Positions 36,778 through 48,356 of a stretch of DNA of 64,000 nucleotides are shown piece by piece. A model generated the notes under the pieces. That model was not told the origin of the DNA and made no database searches. It was given only the letters and a program-made list of their open reading frames with translations. Within the stretch, counting starts at the first letter, position 1; each line of letters begins with the position of its first letter. The position numbers were made by a program, and so were the translations under genes. Source of the stretch: Neocallimastix lanati (nom. inval.) (lineage: Eukaryota; Neocallimastigomycota; Neocallimastigomycetes; Neocallimastigales; Neocallimastigaceae); NCBI GenBank assembly GCA_016946835.1, contig JACVTC010000020.1:1673667-1737666 (forward strand), given 5' to 3'.

Positions 36778-37568
36778 TGGTATGGTTCATATAGTTTTGG
36801 GAAATATAATAATAATTAACACAAAATAATAAAATTACAATAAAATAATTTTGTTTTAAAATCAATATTTATTTATTTAAATTTTATAAAAGAAAAATAA
36901 TAATATAATTATTTATTTAATAAAAAGAAAGTTATTGATTATATTTTATTTCACTAAAAATTACATGTATTTATATTTTTTTATCAAATTAAAATTTGTA
37001 AAGCGTAACTATTTTTTTAATAAACTAATTACTAATTATTTTTATAAATAAAACATTTAAATTGAAATTGAATTATTATTTTAGTTAATAATATTATTGT
37101 TATAAATAATAGTTATATATTATTGAATTATTAATTATTTAATAATAGTTTAATATTAATATATATAAAATAAAAATAAAGAGATTGTACAGAATATTTT
37201 ATTGTGGTTTAGTTAAATTTAGTAATTAAAAATAAATTTAAATTGATAACGAAAATTTTAATAACTAATTAAATAGATTTGATTATTTTCAATATAACAT
37301 AATACAAAAGAAATATAATATTAATATATTAAGTGGGCAAGGACAATATTCTTGGCTAAAGATTTTTAATACATTATAATGGAATCGGATCGATAATTCA
37401 AAAAGGAATTATAAGTTAATTAGTGATTTATTAACTTAAGATTTCTATTTAGTAGTAATATTTGAAGAATATTGGAAAGTTCCAATTATATAGAATAGAA
37501 TAATCTATAAGGTTAGAATAATTTATATTATTCTAGCACAATTAGTATTATTTGTTCATTCTGTATTA
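36778..37568 (-). repeat. LTR-A, 5' LTR of element A
   Basis: In plus orientation it starts TGGTATGGTTCATATAG and ends GTTCATTCTGTATTA. A second, 3'-shortened copy lies at 48841-49604 and the start of a third at 63894. Its end resembles that of LTR-Y (ending GTTCGTTCTTTACCA), which fixes the border. It is followed by AAAA and then LTR-B. Confidence 0.7.
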
Positions 37569-37572
37569 AAAA

Positions 37573-38353
37573 TGTAATAATTTCTATAAATTATAGAAAT
37601 TATTATCTATAATTAATATTAACTAAACTAATTAATATTAAATAAAAGATTAAAATAAAAATAAGAATTTAATACTTATCTTTAAAATAGAGTTTATTAT
37701 AAGAAAATATAATAGACTTTTAACATGAAAAGAGAAATAAAATATGTTTTTTTTTTATAAGAACTTTATTAATCTATTTGATTATTAAATATTTTATTAT
37801 TTTTTTTGATAAATTTTAAAATAATCATTTTATATTAATTGAAATTTTAATTTCTTTTTATTGTTATTATATTTTTTTTAAAATAATAACTCTTGATTTT
37901 CTAAAGACGAAAATCAACAGCTATTTATATTTTTAAAAAAATAAATGTATTTTTCTAATCTTAACAATGATTCTTTCCAGAAAAAGATTAGAAGAAAAAA
38001 CTGGAAAGACTTTTGATCAATAATCTATACTTATTGATCATCGCGTTATTAAATAAAACCAATTATAATTAATCGGAAAAACTTTAATAACTGATTTTAA
38101 TAACTAAAAGAATTAAAAAGAAAAAAGGATAAAAAAGAGAAGGATAAAATAATGCAGAAAATTTATTAAATACATTTTTTCTATGAAATAATACAGAAGT
38201 TATATTAAATACATTTTTTCATATAACAATTAATACATTAATTGGTATAATTGTTTTTAATGAAATAAATTTTTAAAGAATAATAATTATGAAATAATTA
38301 TTAATTAATAAGAAATAGAAATAAATTATAAAAATTTATATCAATTTCTTACA
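37573..38353 (-). repeat. LTR-B, 3' LTR of element B
   Basis: The 781-base LTR has TG...CA ends (TGTAATAATTTC...TTTCTTACA in plus orientation) and a near-identical partner at 43840-44601. On the minus strand it is preceded by the purine-rich AAAGAGGTGCAA, a plausible polypurine tract. It has a TATA-like ATATAAATAG about 36 bases before AAGAGTTATTAT, the sequence complementary to the primer site at 43828-43839. Confidence 0.8.
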
Positions 38354-38464
38354 TTGCACCTCTTTATGATGCATCCACTAGTTCCGGATTTCTTTTTGTA
38401 TAAGGCTCCAACTGGAAACATGAAATACCGGATGTAAATGTAGATTTTCTGGCAAATCCAAACG

Positions 38465-41400
38465 TTAATTCATTCTCTTCCTCACTTCGAAAACTCTAAA
38501 CGGCCCAAGATATTGAGAAGAAAGTTTTTTGGATGGCTCATTTGTAAAATAATATCTTTTTAGCCATACAAAATCATTTACTTTGAATGAAGGTCCTGTA
38601 GCTTTCTTCGAATCTCCAAACTTCTTAAAATTTTCTTTAGCTTTTTGTAAGTGTCTCTTCAATGCTTCGAAATGTGAGGACCAATCCCTGGTTAAAGCGG
38701 AAGCATTATCCTTTAGAAGAACAGGAGGCGACTCTATAGTGCAGGAAGGATTAAAGCCATAATTAGCAAAGAATGGTGATTTACCTATGGACTTATGCAG
38801 GGAGTTGTTATAGGCCATTTCACATAAAGGAACATAATAACACCATTCATTTTAGGACGTTGAACAATAACATCGGAGATACTGCTCAATTACTGCATTT
38901 GCACGCTCAATTTGTCCATTGGATTGTTGATGGAGAGCTGTGGCAAGTCTTGGATTAGCGTTAATAGCAGAGCACAACGAAGTCCAAAATTCTGATGAAA
39001 ATTGAGAACCATGGTCCGAAACAATTATTTTAGGGAATCCATGGTATCGAAAAACATTGAATAGAAGCATTTTAGCCGTCAGATCAGCGGAGGGAACATC
39101 AGAACAAAGGACAAGGTGAATCATTTTGGTCAGATGGTCAGCTACAACCATTAAACATGTACAATCTTGCGAGCTGGGAAGTGAAGTGATAAAGTCAACG
39201 CCAATTATTTCCCAAGGTCTACTGGGAACCGGTATAGGTTGTATTTTACCATATGGCTTGTGTCTTCGGAGCTTATTTCTTCCACAAATATCGCATGAGG
39301 ATATGTGTAAAAGAAAATACCAAAATAGATTACAATAACAAGAACACAATAAATTTTATTTTATTAAAAAATTTTTTATTAAAAATATATTTTATTAATA
39401 TATAATATTTATTAATAGTTATTTGTTCAATAACAATTACATCGAGAAAAAATGCGAAAAGTATCTTCTATTTATACTTTTCCTAAATACATTGATAATA
39501 TATTATTTTATTTAAATTACATATATTTTAATATAAAACTATCCTAATGAATTTTATTAAATAATAAATTTATAAACTATAGCTAAATTTAGAAAAATAT
39601 AATTATAAATTAAACTAAATACTAAATAATTAAAATTAAGTACATTTATTATCTATTTATTATTTTAATATTATAAGTAAAGTCTTTATTTATTTTCGAT
39701 TTAAAAACAATGTTAAAGGAGTCATGATTAAATTTTGAAATTTAATTTTCACAAAATAAATTATTAATTTATTTTGTTTTAAACTTTAATTAATTCATTT
39801 ATATTATTTTACAACAATAATTTTCTCAGAATTAAATTTTATAAAAATTATTACATTAAAAATTTATCTTGTGGCTTAAAGAATATAATTCAAAAATTTA
39901 GTTCATATGATTTATTTACTTTGCTTATTATTTTATAAATCAAAGAATAATTTACATTTTTGAATTACACAAGAAAAATTTTTTAATTTAAAATGTGATT
40001 GGGATAATCACATCTTTACAATATGTAATTCTTGATATCTTTTTTCATATTTGGCCACCAATAATTTCTTCTTAATTTCTCAAAAGTTTTATCTACTCCT
40101 TGGTGACCATTAGTTGGGCCATCATGATACATTTTCAATACCTTAGCCTTGAGTGAAGAAGGGACAATTATTCGATTCTGAAAATGCAGAACCCCTTCGA
40201 CGATGGTAAAAAGTGAACTTTTTACTTCATTTGACCTTGTTTTAATTTTATTGAGTGTATCCTTACAGTATGTGTCAGACTTCTGAGCTTCAATTAAGGC
40301 TTTTAAGTTGTCAGAAGGTGCACAACAAAATATCTCTTCATCTAACAGAGGATAACCTTCATTGGTCGAATCCTTGTTGACGTATTCAGGGCGTCTTGAT
40401 AAAGAGTCAGGTTTACCACTCTTAATACCGGAGCGAAATGAAATCCTATAAGTGAACTTTGAGAGAAAGAGACTCCATCTAATATGTCTTTGGTTTAATT
40501 TTTGAGGTTGCTTAAAATATAACAAATTTCTGTGATCTGTGACTACTTGTACTGGAAATTTAGCACCTTCTAGGTGATGGCGCCAGGTTTCAAAAGCTAC
40601 GATTATTGCAAGTAATTCCTTGTCATAAATAGTATAATTGATTTCAGCAGAAGACAAGGACCTATAGTATAAAGCAACCGGATGGAGTTTATTGTCTTTG
40701 TTACTAATTTGAGATAAAACACAACCAACAGCGAAATTGCAAGCGTCCGTTTCTACAAAGAATTCTTTCTCTGGATCTGAATAAACTAGGATTTCTTCCG
40801 TCGTAAAAGCTTCTTTGAGTTTGTTGAAAGCATTGTCTGCCCTAACATCCCAAATGAAGGAAGAGTTCTTCTTCAAAAGCCGACGGAGAGGTTCAATGAT
40901 CTCGGCAAAATTATTTATAAACTTCCTATAGAAGTTACAAAGTCCTAGAAACCCTTGGAGTTCTTTAATATTTTTTGGGATAGGTCAGTCGATAACAGCT
41001 TTAACCTTATTCCTGTCCATTGAAAGACCATTTACAGACACCACAAACCCTAAAAAAATAGTTTCTTTAACATGAAAATCACATTTTTCCAATTTCACGT
41101 AAAGGCCATTTATAATTAGAAGCAACAATATTTTACGAACATGTTGAATGTGTTCGTCCAAACTTTTTGAATAAATTATTATATCATCCAAGTATACTTG
41201 AACAAATATGCCAATTGCATCAGATAAAACATCCTGGATGAATCTTTGAAACACCGAGGGGCATTTCTTAGGCCAAAGGGCATTACTAGGTATTCAAATT
41301 GGCCTAAAGGTGTTCTAAAAGCAGTTAAATATTCATGACCTTCTTTAACGCGGACAAGGTTATACGCAGATCGAAGGTCCAAACGAGTGAATATTACTGC

Positions 41401-41634
41401 CCCCTTAAAAGATTCAATCAAGTCAACCAATCTTGGGATAGGGTAGCTATTCCTAATTGTAATAGAATTTAATTTCCTATAGTCAACGCAGAGTCGTAAG
41501 CTTCCATCTTGTTTTTTTACAAACAGGACAGGGGCACCAGCAGGTGATTTTGACTTCCTTATAAACCCCTTATCTAAATTTTCTTTTAAATAGTTTTTAA
41601 GAGCTTGCATTTCGACTATCGTAAGAGAGTACAC
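38465..41634 (-). pseudogene. Element B: RT, RNase H and integrase (broken)
   Basis: On the minus strand, RT begins with [20 protein letters not shown] and DYRKLN, has [10 protein letters not shown] and, after a frameshift near 41255, [10 protein letters not shown] (YLDD active site, Asp codons at 41183-41188). A TGA at 40985 interrupts VID-stop-PIP where Trp is expected. RNase H follows (ETDACNFAVGCVL, YDKELLAI, TDHRNLLYF, SLSRRPEY), then the integrase zinc-binding region (H...H...C..C), split by a solo LTR at 39306-40020. The DDE core is VDFITSL, VSDHGSQF and NGQIERAN. A TAA at 38852 precedes the last part, which ends with a GPF/GPY-type module (LSSQYLGPFRVFEV). These proteins would copy and insert the element. 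Order RT-RH-IN places it in Ty3/gypsy, and the GPY module and self-priming suggest a Tf1-like group. Confidence 0.8.
39306..40020. repeat. Solo LTR inserted in element B integrase
   Basis: The 715-base insert has TGTAAA...TTTACA ends and is flanked by the 5-base duplication ATATG (39301-39305 and 40021-40025). The duplication lies between the NYI and SSCDICG codons of integrase, whose reading resumes in frame across it. This fixes the insertion as later than element B. Confidence 0.9.
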
Positions 41635-41663
41635 AGGTCCATAATATAATTGACCACCAGGGA

Positions 41664-43076
41664 CTAGGTCAATTGATATATCATATTCACGATGTGGAGC
41701 AATTTGTCTGCCTCTTTCTTTTCAAATACAATTTTCAAATCTTGATAGTATATGTTGATAATTTCATCTTTATCAGTTCCATTTACTAAAGCGGCGCAAA
41801 TATCTATATCAAAAAGTTCGTCACCAGATATTGAGTATGTTTCTGTTTTATCTTTTGATACATTGTTGTTTTCGTTGTTTGGCAAAATTGCAGCAGTAAC
41901 ATCTTTAGATTGAAAAATGAATTTATTCCCTTTTGCTGAAGGGCAGTGATTTCTGTAGTGATTCTCTAAAAAGTAAATCTTGTTATTTTTGAAATCTACG
42001 TATGGCATATGAATGCTCAACTAATCTCTTCCAAGGATGGCTGATATTCCTTGAAGTTGTAAGATAGCTACGTAGAATTCATAGCTTTCCTTGTGGTCCA
42101 TGAAGGCAAGGCCTAATTTCTTCGTTACTTGTCTTATATTCATACTTTTGTTGTTCGGTAACTGAATGTTCAATGGTGAAGACAAGGTAGATATTTGAAT
42201 TCTGTTGGCGTTTACAAAGTCTCTACAGATGTAACTTCTTGCAGAACCAGAATCAATAAGGATGTTTATTTTCATTTTCTTTCCATTATTATTTAATATA
42301 AATGTAGTGGTCATTGAATTTGAGGTATTTGGTATATAGTTAGCCAAAAGGATGCTTTCTTTGTTTTGATTTTTTCTGAATTTCCTGTGTACTTTGTTGT
42401 TCTTGAATTCCTGTTTTGGATGCTCATCTCTTTTTCTTTTTTGCGACTTGTTGGTTGACTTATTTGTTTTGGCTAGGTTGTTAATATAACATTTTTTATC
42501 GATGCTGATGATTGAATTTATTGCTTCAAAAAGGGTCTTTGGTCTTTCGATTTTATCGAACTCCAGACGAACCTCCTCAAGAAGGCCTCTCCGGATAAGG
42601 TCAATAAAATCATCGTCATTCCAACCAATTCTTGACGCTAATCTTCTGAATTCAATAGTAAAGAAAGCTGCCTTTCCGAGGTGAAGCTGTTTAAGGTTCA
42701 AAAGTTCTTCAATTAAAACAAACCTTTGTTCCTTTGTATCTCCAAAATTTTCTGGCAATAACCTCTTAAATTTCTCATAGGTGAGAGAATTAAGTGTTCC
42801 ATCAGCCTTGAGAGATAATCCCCATTTTTTAGCTGGTCCATAAAGTTTGCTGATAACGAAAGCGTTTCTAAAGTCGTCACTTGGGAACGAATTGGCATGT
42901 TCATCAAAGAACAATTCACACTGTTCCGTTAGTTCGTTTAGATTAAGCTTTGTGTTGTCTTCATTGCGGGCCAACACACCGTTAGGTGAAAAAAATGTGG
43001 GAATAAATTCGGTAATTGCAGAGATTAATTTTGACGCTTCAGTTTCCTTAGTAGCTTCCATACTGATTAAATTCAT
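41664..43076 (-). pseudogene. Element B: Gag-protease with downstream linker
   Basis: The first 351 residues (42021-43076) contain a capsid-like Gag (LTEQCELFFDEHA, FVISKLYGPAKKWG, FFTIEFRRLASRIGW) with no zinc knuckle and a basic C-terminal part, then a canonical retropepsin motif NILIDSGSARSYI near residue 275 and ILGRD at the end. The stop at 42021 is TAG where ILGRDW is expected, and the same frame continues with LSIHMPYVDF into the pre-RT linker to about 41664, where a frameshift precedes RT. Gag and Pol thus formed one long frame without a frameshift signal, as in Tf1-like elements, which also lack a zinc knuckle. Confidence 0.75.
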
Positions 43077-43109
43077 TAAAATACTAAATAGACTTTTTAA
43101 TATAATAGA

Positions 43110-43168
43110 TCTTTAAAATATCTTTAATATATCTTTAAAATATCTTTAAAATATCTTTAAAATATGTA
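43110..43168 (-). repeat. ATCTTTAAAAT tandem run in element B leader
   Basis: About five imperfect 11-base units of ATCTTTAAAAT lie just upstream of the gag start of element B. Confidence 0.7.
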
Positions 43169-43239
43169 TATAATTGTTAAATATAAATTATTTATATTAA
43201 TAATAGAAATTTATAACTTCGGAGTCTAGAAGAACACTT

Positions 43240-43450
43240 CCAATATTTTAACAAAAATGAGCATTTCCGACCAATTTTCCAGAAGCCCCTGAGTTTGAGT
43301 GATAGTATGCGCTATACGACCAGCTTGTCTATTAATGGTGTCTTGTTGCCGCGCGCACCACGATTGCAATCTGTTTACCATTAAAACAGACCAGTTCAGA
43401 GCCTCCCGCACAGCTTGTCGTGAAGGGTAAACTTAATCCGGAAATCACTC
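43240..43450 (-). ncRNA. Structured leader RNA, element B
   Basis: The minus strand reads GATTTCCGGATTAAGTTTA, a CCC..CAC/GTG..GGG stem, GGAGGCTCTGAACTG, a CTGTTT/AAACAG stem, CGTGGTGCGCGC and ACTATCA. It is the counterpart of 36420-36593 in element A. It is strongly G/C-enriched compared with both flanks, and a short frame on it (43226-43411) is not supported. Confidence 0.55.
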
Positions 43451-43758
43451 AGTTACAAGACTCAGGCTACTCCTGCTTCTAAAGTTCGTACTAATTCTCA
43501 TTATATTGTTTATTTTTGGAAATAACTTCTAGAATCCTAAATTATAAATTAATATTATTAAATATAAAAAATTTAATTGTTAGTATAATTTATAGTATAT
43601 AATTTACATATTTATTATTATTGTTATTGTTATAATTATTTTATTTAATAATATAATTTTACTATCTACTAGTATATACAATTTAATTTATATAATTATA
43701 ATTTACTATTAAAAATTTTTTTTATATATTATTTATTTATCTGATTGGAAAAAAATAA

Positions 43759-43789
<31 letters not shown>

Positions 43790-43827
43790 GTACTACAATA
43801 TCATAATACAATTAACTAATTATCTAG

Positions 43828-43839
43828 AAGAGTTATTAT
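43828..43839 (-). promoter_or_regulatory. Self-priming primer-binding site, element B
   Basis: Directly next to the LTR edge (43840) the minus strand reads ATAATAACTCTT. It is the exact complement of AAGAGTTATTAT inside both LTR-B copies (37883-37894 and 44151-44162), which lies about 36 bases after a TATA-like box, where transcripts should begin. No TGG tRNA-type site is present. This is the arrangement known from Tf1, whose RNA 5' end primes reverse transcription. Confidence 0.7.
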
Positions 43840-44601
43840 TGTAATAATTTCTATAAATTATAGAAATTATTATCTATAATTAATATTAACTAAACTAATT
43901 AATATTAAATAAAAGATTAAAATAAAAATAAGAATTTAATACTTATCTTTAAAATAGAGTTTATTATAAGAAAATATAATAGACTTTTAACATAAAAAGA
44001 GAAATAAAATATGTTTTTTTTTATAAGAACTTTATTAATCTATTTGATTATTAAATATTTTATTATTTTTTTTTTGATAAATTTTAAAATAATCATTTTA
44101 TATTAATTGAAATTTTAATGTCTTTTTATTGTTATTATATTTTTTTTAAAATAATAACTCTTGATTTTCTAAAGACGAAAATCAACAGCTATTTATATTT
44201 TTAAAAAAATAAATGTATTTTTCTAATCTTAACAATGATTCTTTCCAGAAAAAGATTAGAAGAAAAAACTGGAAAGACTTTTGATCAATAATCTATACTT
44301 ATTGATCATCGCGTTATTAAATAAAACCAATTATAATTAATCGGAAAAACTTTAATAACTGATTTTAATAACTAAAAGAATTAAAAAGAAAAAAGGATAA
44401 AAAAGAGAAGGATAAAATAATGCAGAAAATTTATTAAATACATTTTTTCTATGAAATAATACAGAAGTTATATTAAATACATTTTTTCATATAACAATTA
44501 ATACATTAATTGGTATAATTGTTTTTAATGAAATAAATTTTTAAAGAATAATAATTATGAAATAATTATTAATTAATAAGAAATAGAAATAAATTATAAA
44601 A
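43840..44601 (-). repeat. LTR-B, 5' LTR of element B
   Basis: Near-identical to 37573-38353 over its length but lacking the last 18 or so bases at the right edge, where it runs into an inverted LTR-B relative. It carries the same TATA-like box and AAGAGTTATTAT start region. Confidence 0.8.
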
Positions 44602-45134
44602 ATATAAATTATTAAGGTTTTTCCATAAAAATGGTTTTACTTAATAATACGATAACCAATAAGTATAGATTATTGGTTGAAATCTTTCCAGGTTTTTCTG
44701 CTAATCTTTTCCTGAAAAGTATTTTGTTAAGATTAGAAATTTCTTTATTTCTTTATTTTAAAGTATAAAAAGGACTCTTGAGTTTCCTTTCGAAAATCAA
44801 GGGTTATTATTATAAGAAATTGTAATAATAATAATAATAAATATTTATAATTTTTAAATAAAATATTTAAATCTTTAATAAAAATTTTATAATAATTTTT
44901 AAAATAAAATTTATAAAAAAATATAAAATATTTTAATAATAAAACATTTTAATAAATTATCATAAAACATGTTTTTTATTTTCCCTTTCACACTCTGTGT
45001 TTCTAAGTTTATTATAGTTTCTTATAATAAACTCTCTCTTAAGATAAGTATTTAAATTATTATTTTATTTTGTTCTAATTAATATTAATATTAATAGAGA
45101 TAATAATTTCTATATTTTTGTAGAAATTATTACA
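44602..45134 (+). repeat. Inverted LTR-B relative (truncated)
   Basis: In plus orientation it contains ACTTAATAATACGATAACC, CTTTCCAGGTTTTTCTGC, a TATA box in AGTATAAAAAGG and AAGGGTTATTATT about 35 bases later, ending GAAATTATTACA. These are the reverse complement of blocks in 43840-44352, so the two copies form a head-to-head inverted repeat. Confidence 0.7.
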
Positions 45135-45139
45135 CACAA

Positions 45140-46037
45140 TGTAAGAAATAATAATAAATTTTTAAATTTTAATTATTATTTCTTATTATGTATTAATATA
45201 TTAAATACTTAATAATTAGAAATACATTATTTTTACATTATCATTATTTATTTTGTAACAATGTACTATAACTATTACATGTAAAATTATTTAAAAATTA
45301 GGAGTAGTTAACCAATTATTAGTTAAACTTAATAATTAAAAATTTTATTAATATTAGTTAATATTTATTCGTTATAATTATTATTTAAATGTTTAGACAT
45401 AATCAAAAATTATTTAAAATTTTTCATAACAAAAAATTTTTTCTAAATTTGGACAAATTTTTTCAATTTTTAATTATTTTTATTTATTATTTTGGACATT
45501 TAATTAAAATTATTTATTATAAAAATAATTAGAAAATCGATCTTTAAGGTTTTCCCGAATACTGATTGGTATCGGTTTTACTTAATGATCCGATGATTAA
45601 TATGTTTAGAATATTAATCGAAACTTATTTAGGTTTTTCTTCTAATCTTTTCCTAAATAAGAAATTTGTTAAGATTAGACAATATTTAATTTAAAATTTT
45701 GAAAAAGTATAAATAGAGACTCTTAAGTTCTTTTAGAAATTAAGAGTTATTATTATAAGAAAAATAATAATAACAATAAAATTTTACAAATTAATAGCAA
45801 TAAATTTATTCTTTTTTAATCTTAAAATAAATTTTATTTATTATTTTTTTTTAAAAGATAAAAAAAAAAAAAAAAAAAAAAAAAAATAAATTAAATTTAT
45901 TTGAATTTTCTTATAATAAACTCGATTTATTTTAATAAACAAATTTAAATTTCCCAATTTTAATTAATAATATTATTATTAAAATAAAATTGTGGATTAG
46001 AAATTGATATAAAAGAATTTTATTTCAATTTCTAACA
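45140..46037 (+). repeat. Solo LTR, diverged LTR-B family
   Basis: The LTR starts TGTAAGAAAT, ends TTTCTAACA, and is flanked by CACAA on both sides (45135-45139 and 46038-46042). It has LTR-B blocks (TAAGGTTTTCCCG, TTTTTCTTCTAATC), a TATA-like AGTATAAATAG and AAGAGTTATTATT. An A run of about 28 bases lies inside near 45860-45887. Confidence 0.7.
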
Positions 46038-46529
46038 CACAAAATGATACGATATTTTTATAATCGTATACTTATATGGGACTTGCAATATTTTATTTGA
46101 GGAAAATTAATATATTCTAATAAAACAATTAATAATTTTAACACAATAATTATACTAAATAAAACTTAAATATTTTATTATTATTTATTTAATACTTTAT
46201 TTATAATTATTTAAATTTTACATTAATTACATTTTTAACATTACTTTTATTATTTTATTTTACTAATTATTACTAACTAAAAATCTCAATTAAGGCCTCT
46301 CTCTAAGACCATTTAATTATATTTATTTTCTCTATCTCTAAAATATTTTTTTTTCTTAATAATTCTTATTTTAATTTATTTATTTTTAATTTTTTTTTAT
46401 TGTTTATTATTATTTTAAACTATATAATTTTTATTTTAACTTTAATTAATTATATTTTATTATTTTTCTAAATTTATTAATTTTTATATTTATTTATTCA
46501 TCCCGTATCAAGACCTCCCTGCTGAAATT

Positions 46530-46550
46530 AGACTTCGTCCCCTGAAGTCT
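46530..46550 (-). promoter_or_regulatory. Conserved 3' hairpin by the polypurine tract
   Basis: AGACTTC and GAAGTCT form a seven-pair stem around GTCCCC (plus strand), 20 bases from the LTR edge. Element D has the same hairpin at the same distance (55470-55490). The bases between hairpin and LTR are purine-rich on the minus strand. Confidence 0.65.
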
Positions 46551-46678
46551 CTGAAAAAAAAACATTTTAATTATTTATTTTTATTTAATTATTTATTTTT
46601 ATTCATTTATTTATTAACATGAATTTTTGAAATTTCGAAATTTCGAAATTTTAAATTTTAAAATGTAAAATTTTGAAA

Positions 46679-46695
46679 TTATAAATTTTGAATTG

Positions 46696-46730
<35 letters not shown>

Positions 46731-47104
46731 TAATTACGTTCAACTGTTTTCGTGTCTTTCCTGTTATTACTAATTTTAATAATTAATATTTTAATAATGA
46801 TATTTATGCATTTATCATTTTCCCTTTTTACTTTTCTTTTTTCTTTTCTTACTTTTTTACTAATATTTTTAATTGGTTTCTTTTCCAATTTTATTTCTCT
46901 TACTTCAACAATTTTTAATTTCTCCTCAAGTTTAAAATTTATTTTTTTAGTTGAAATTTTATAAATATTATTATATTCCAAGAACGCGTTTTTCATTATT
47001 ATTTCTCTTGAAATGTCATCAATTCCTTTAATAATATTATTCATTATTCCGTTAATTTTTTTATATCCAATAATATCTTCTAAAATATTTGATTTAGAAT
47101 TCAT
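46679..47104 (-). CDS. Lys-rich 141-residue frame in the non-autonomous element
   Basis: The frame starts MNSKSNILEDIIGYKKING, continues through a region rich in Lys, Ile and Glu and ends in a run of about 11 lysines from a T run on the plus strand. I do not recognise a family and find no similarity to the Gag proteins here by eye. It starts at a normal ATG and is the only long frame between the LTRs. It could be a remnant of gag, a small carried protein, or chance in A/T-rich sequence. Confidence 0.3.
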
Positions 47105-47109
47105 TTTGG

Positions 47110-48337
47110 CTTAGTATTTACTTTCTTATTTATTTACTAAAGGCGCATTTAATTAATAAAATATAGTTAATAAATTTTTTTTATAATAAAGATAATAGAA
47201 ACTGATTAATACAATTATATAATTAATATACAATCTTATAATAATTCATCAATTGTAAAGAGTTCTATCAGAAACAGATTACAAATAACAAATTTTAACA
47301 CCAAAATAAAAAAAAAAAACACGTAATAAAAATTCGTTTTTTTTAAATAAAATAATCTTTATTAATTAAAAAAAATTAAATCTCTTTTTGTTATTAGCTA
47401 TCATATAGTCAATAACTAATACATCGATTTAATTATAGAAATTTACATGTATTTATATTTTTTCATTATTACATTATAATATATTATTTCTATCTAATTT
47501 ACATATATTACTATTTATTTATAAACAAAATATTTATTAATAATTTTATTAAATAATAATTAACTAAACTAAACAATAATTAATTTAATAAACTTTCAAC
47601 TTATTTACAATAATAATTAAATTCAATAACAACTCATTTATTATATATTTATTATATAAATATTATTAATACTAATGTTTATATATTTACAATTCAAAAC
47701 TATTTTTGTAAACTATTTAAACTAATTTTAACTATTTAACTATTTAAAACTATTCCGAAATTAATTTTAAAGTATTTTAAACTAACTAAACTAAATTAAC
47801 TAAGTTAAATAGAATAACTATTTTAAATAAACTAAACTAAATTAACTAACTTAAATAAATTATTTAGATTTAAGTTATTATCCAAAATTATTTAAATAAT
47901 AATTTTTCCTTTATGAAAAGTTTACATAAATTTATAATTAATTTTCATATACGTAAATCATAAATTTATGTAATTTTATTACATTAATTAATTATGTAAT
48001 AATTAATTATTAAAGATTTTATTAAATCTTTACATCAATATTATTATTTATCTCCCTCCTATAAACTAATAATAATTGATAATAATCTCAAAGATTTATA
48101 TTCTCTTATTAATTCGTTTAATCAATTATACTATTTTTTTTATTATATTAAAAATACTATTAAAATGTAATTTTATATTAATATGCCTTTTATAATAATA
48201 TATCAAATATTATTTATATTACTACAAATAATAAGAATTAATTTTTTTTTTTTTTTTTTTTTTAATATATATATAAAATTTATTTTTAAAAATTATTAAT
48301 TATTATTATTATTTTCATATTAATTTCCAATATTGCA
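47110..48337. other. A/T-rich interior of the non-autonomous element
   Basis: No coding frame is seen. It has a T run at about 48241-48263 and otherwise unremarkable A/T-rich sequence. Confidence 0.5.
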
Positions 48338-48338
48338 A

Positions 48339-48356
48339 CGCCCGGATTCTCCACCA
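48339..48356 (-). promoter_or_regulatory. Primer-binding site, non-autonomous element
   Basis: TGGTGGAGAATCCGGGCG on the minus strand, four bases (AAAA) inside the LTR edge, identical to the site of element D. It implies a tRNA primer ending ATTCTCCACCA. Confidence 0.8.
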
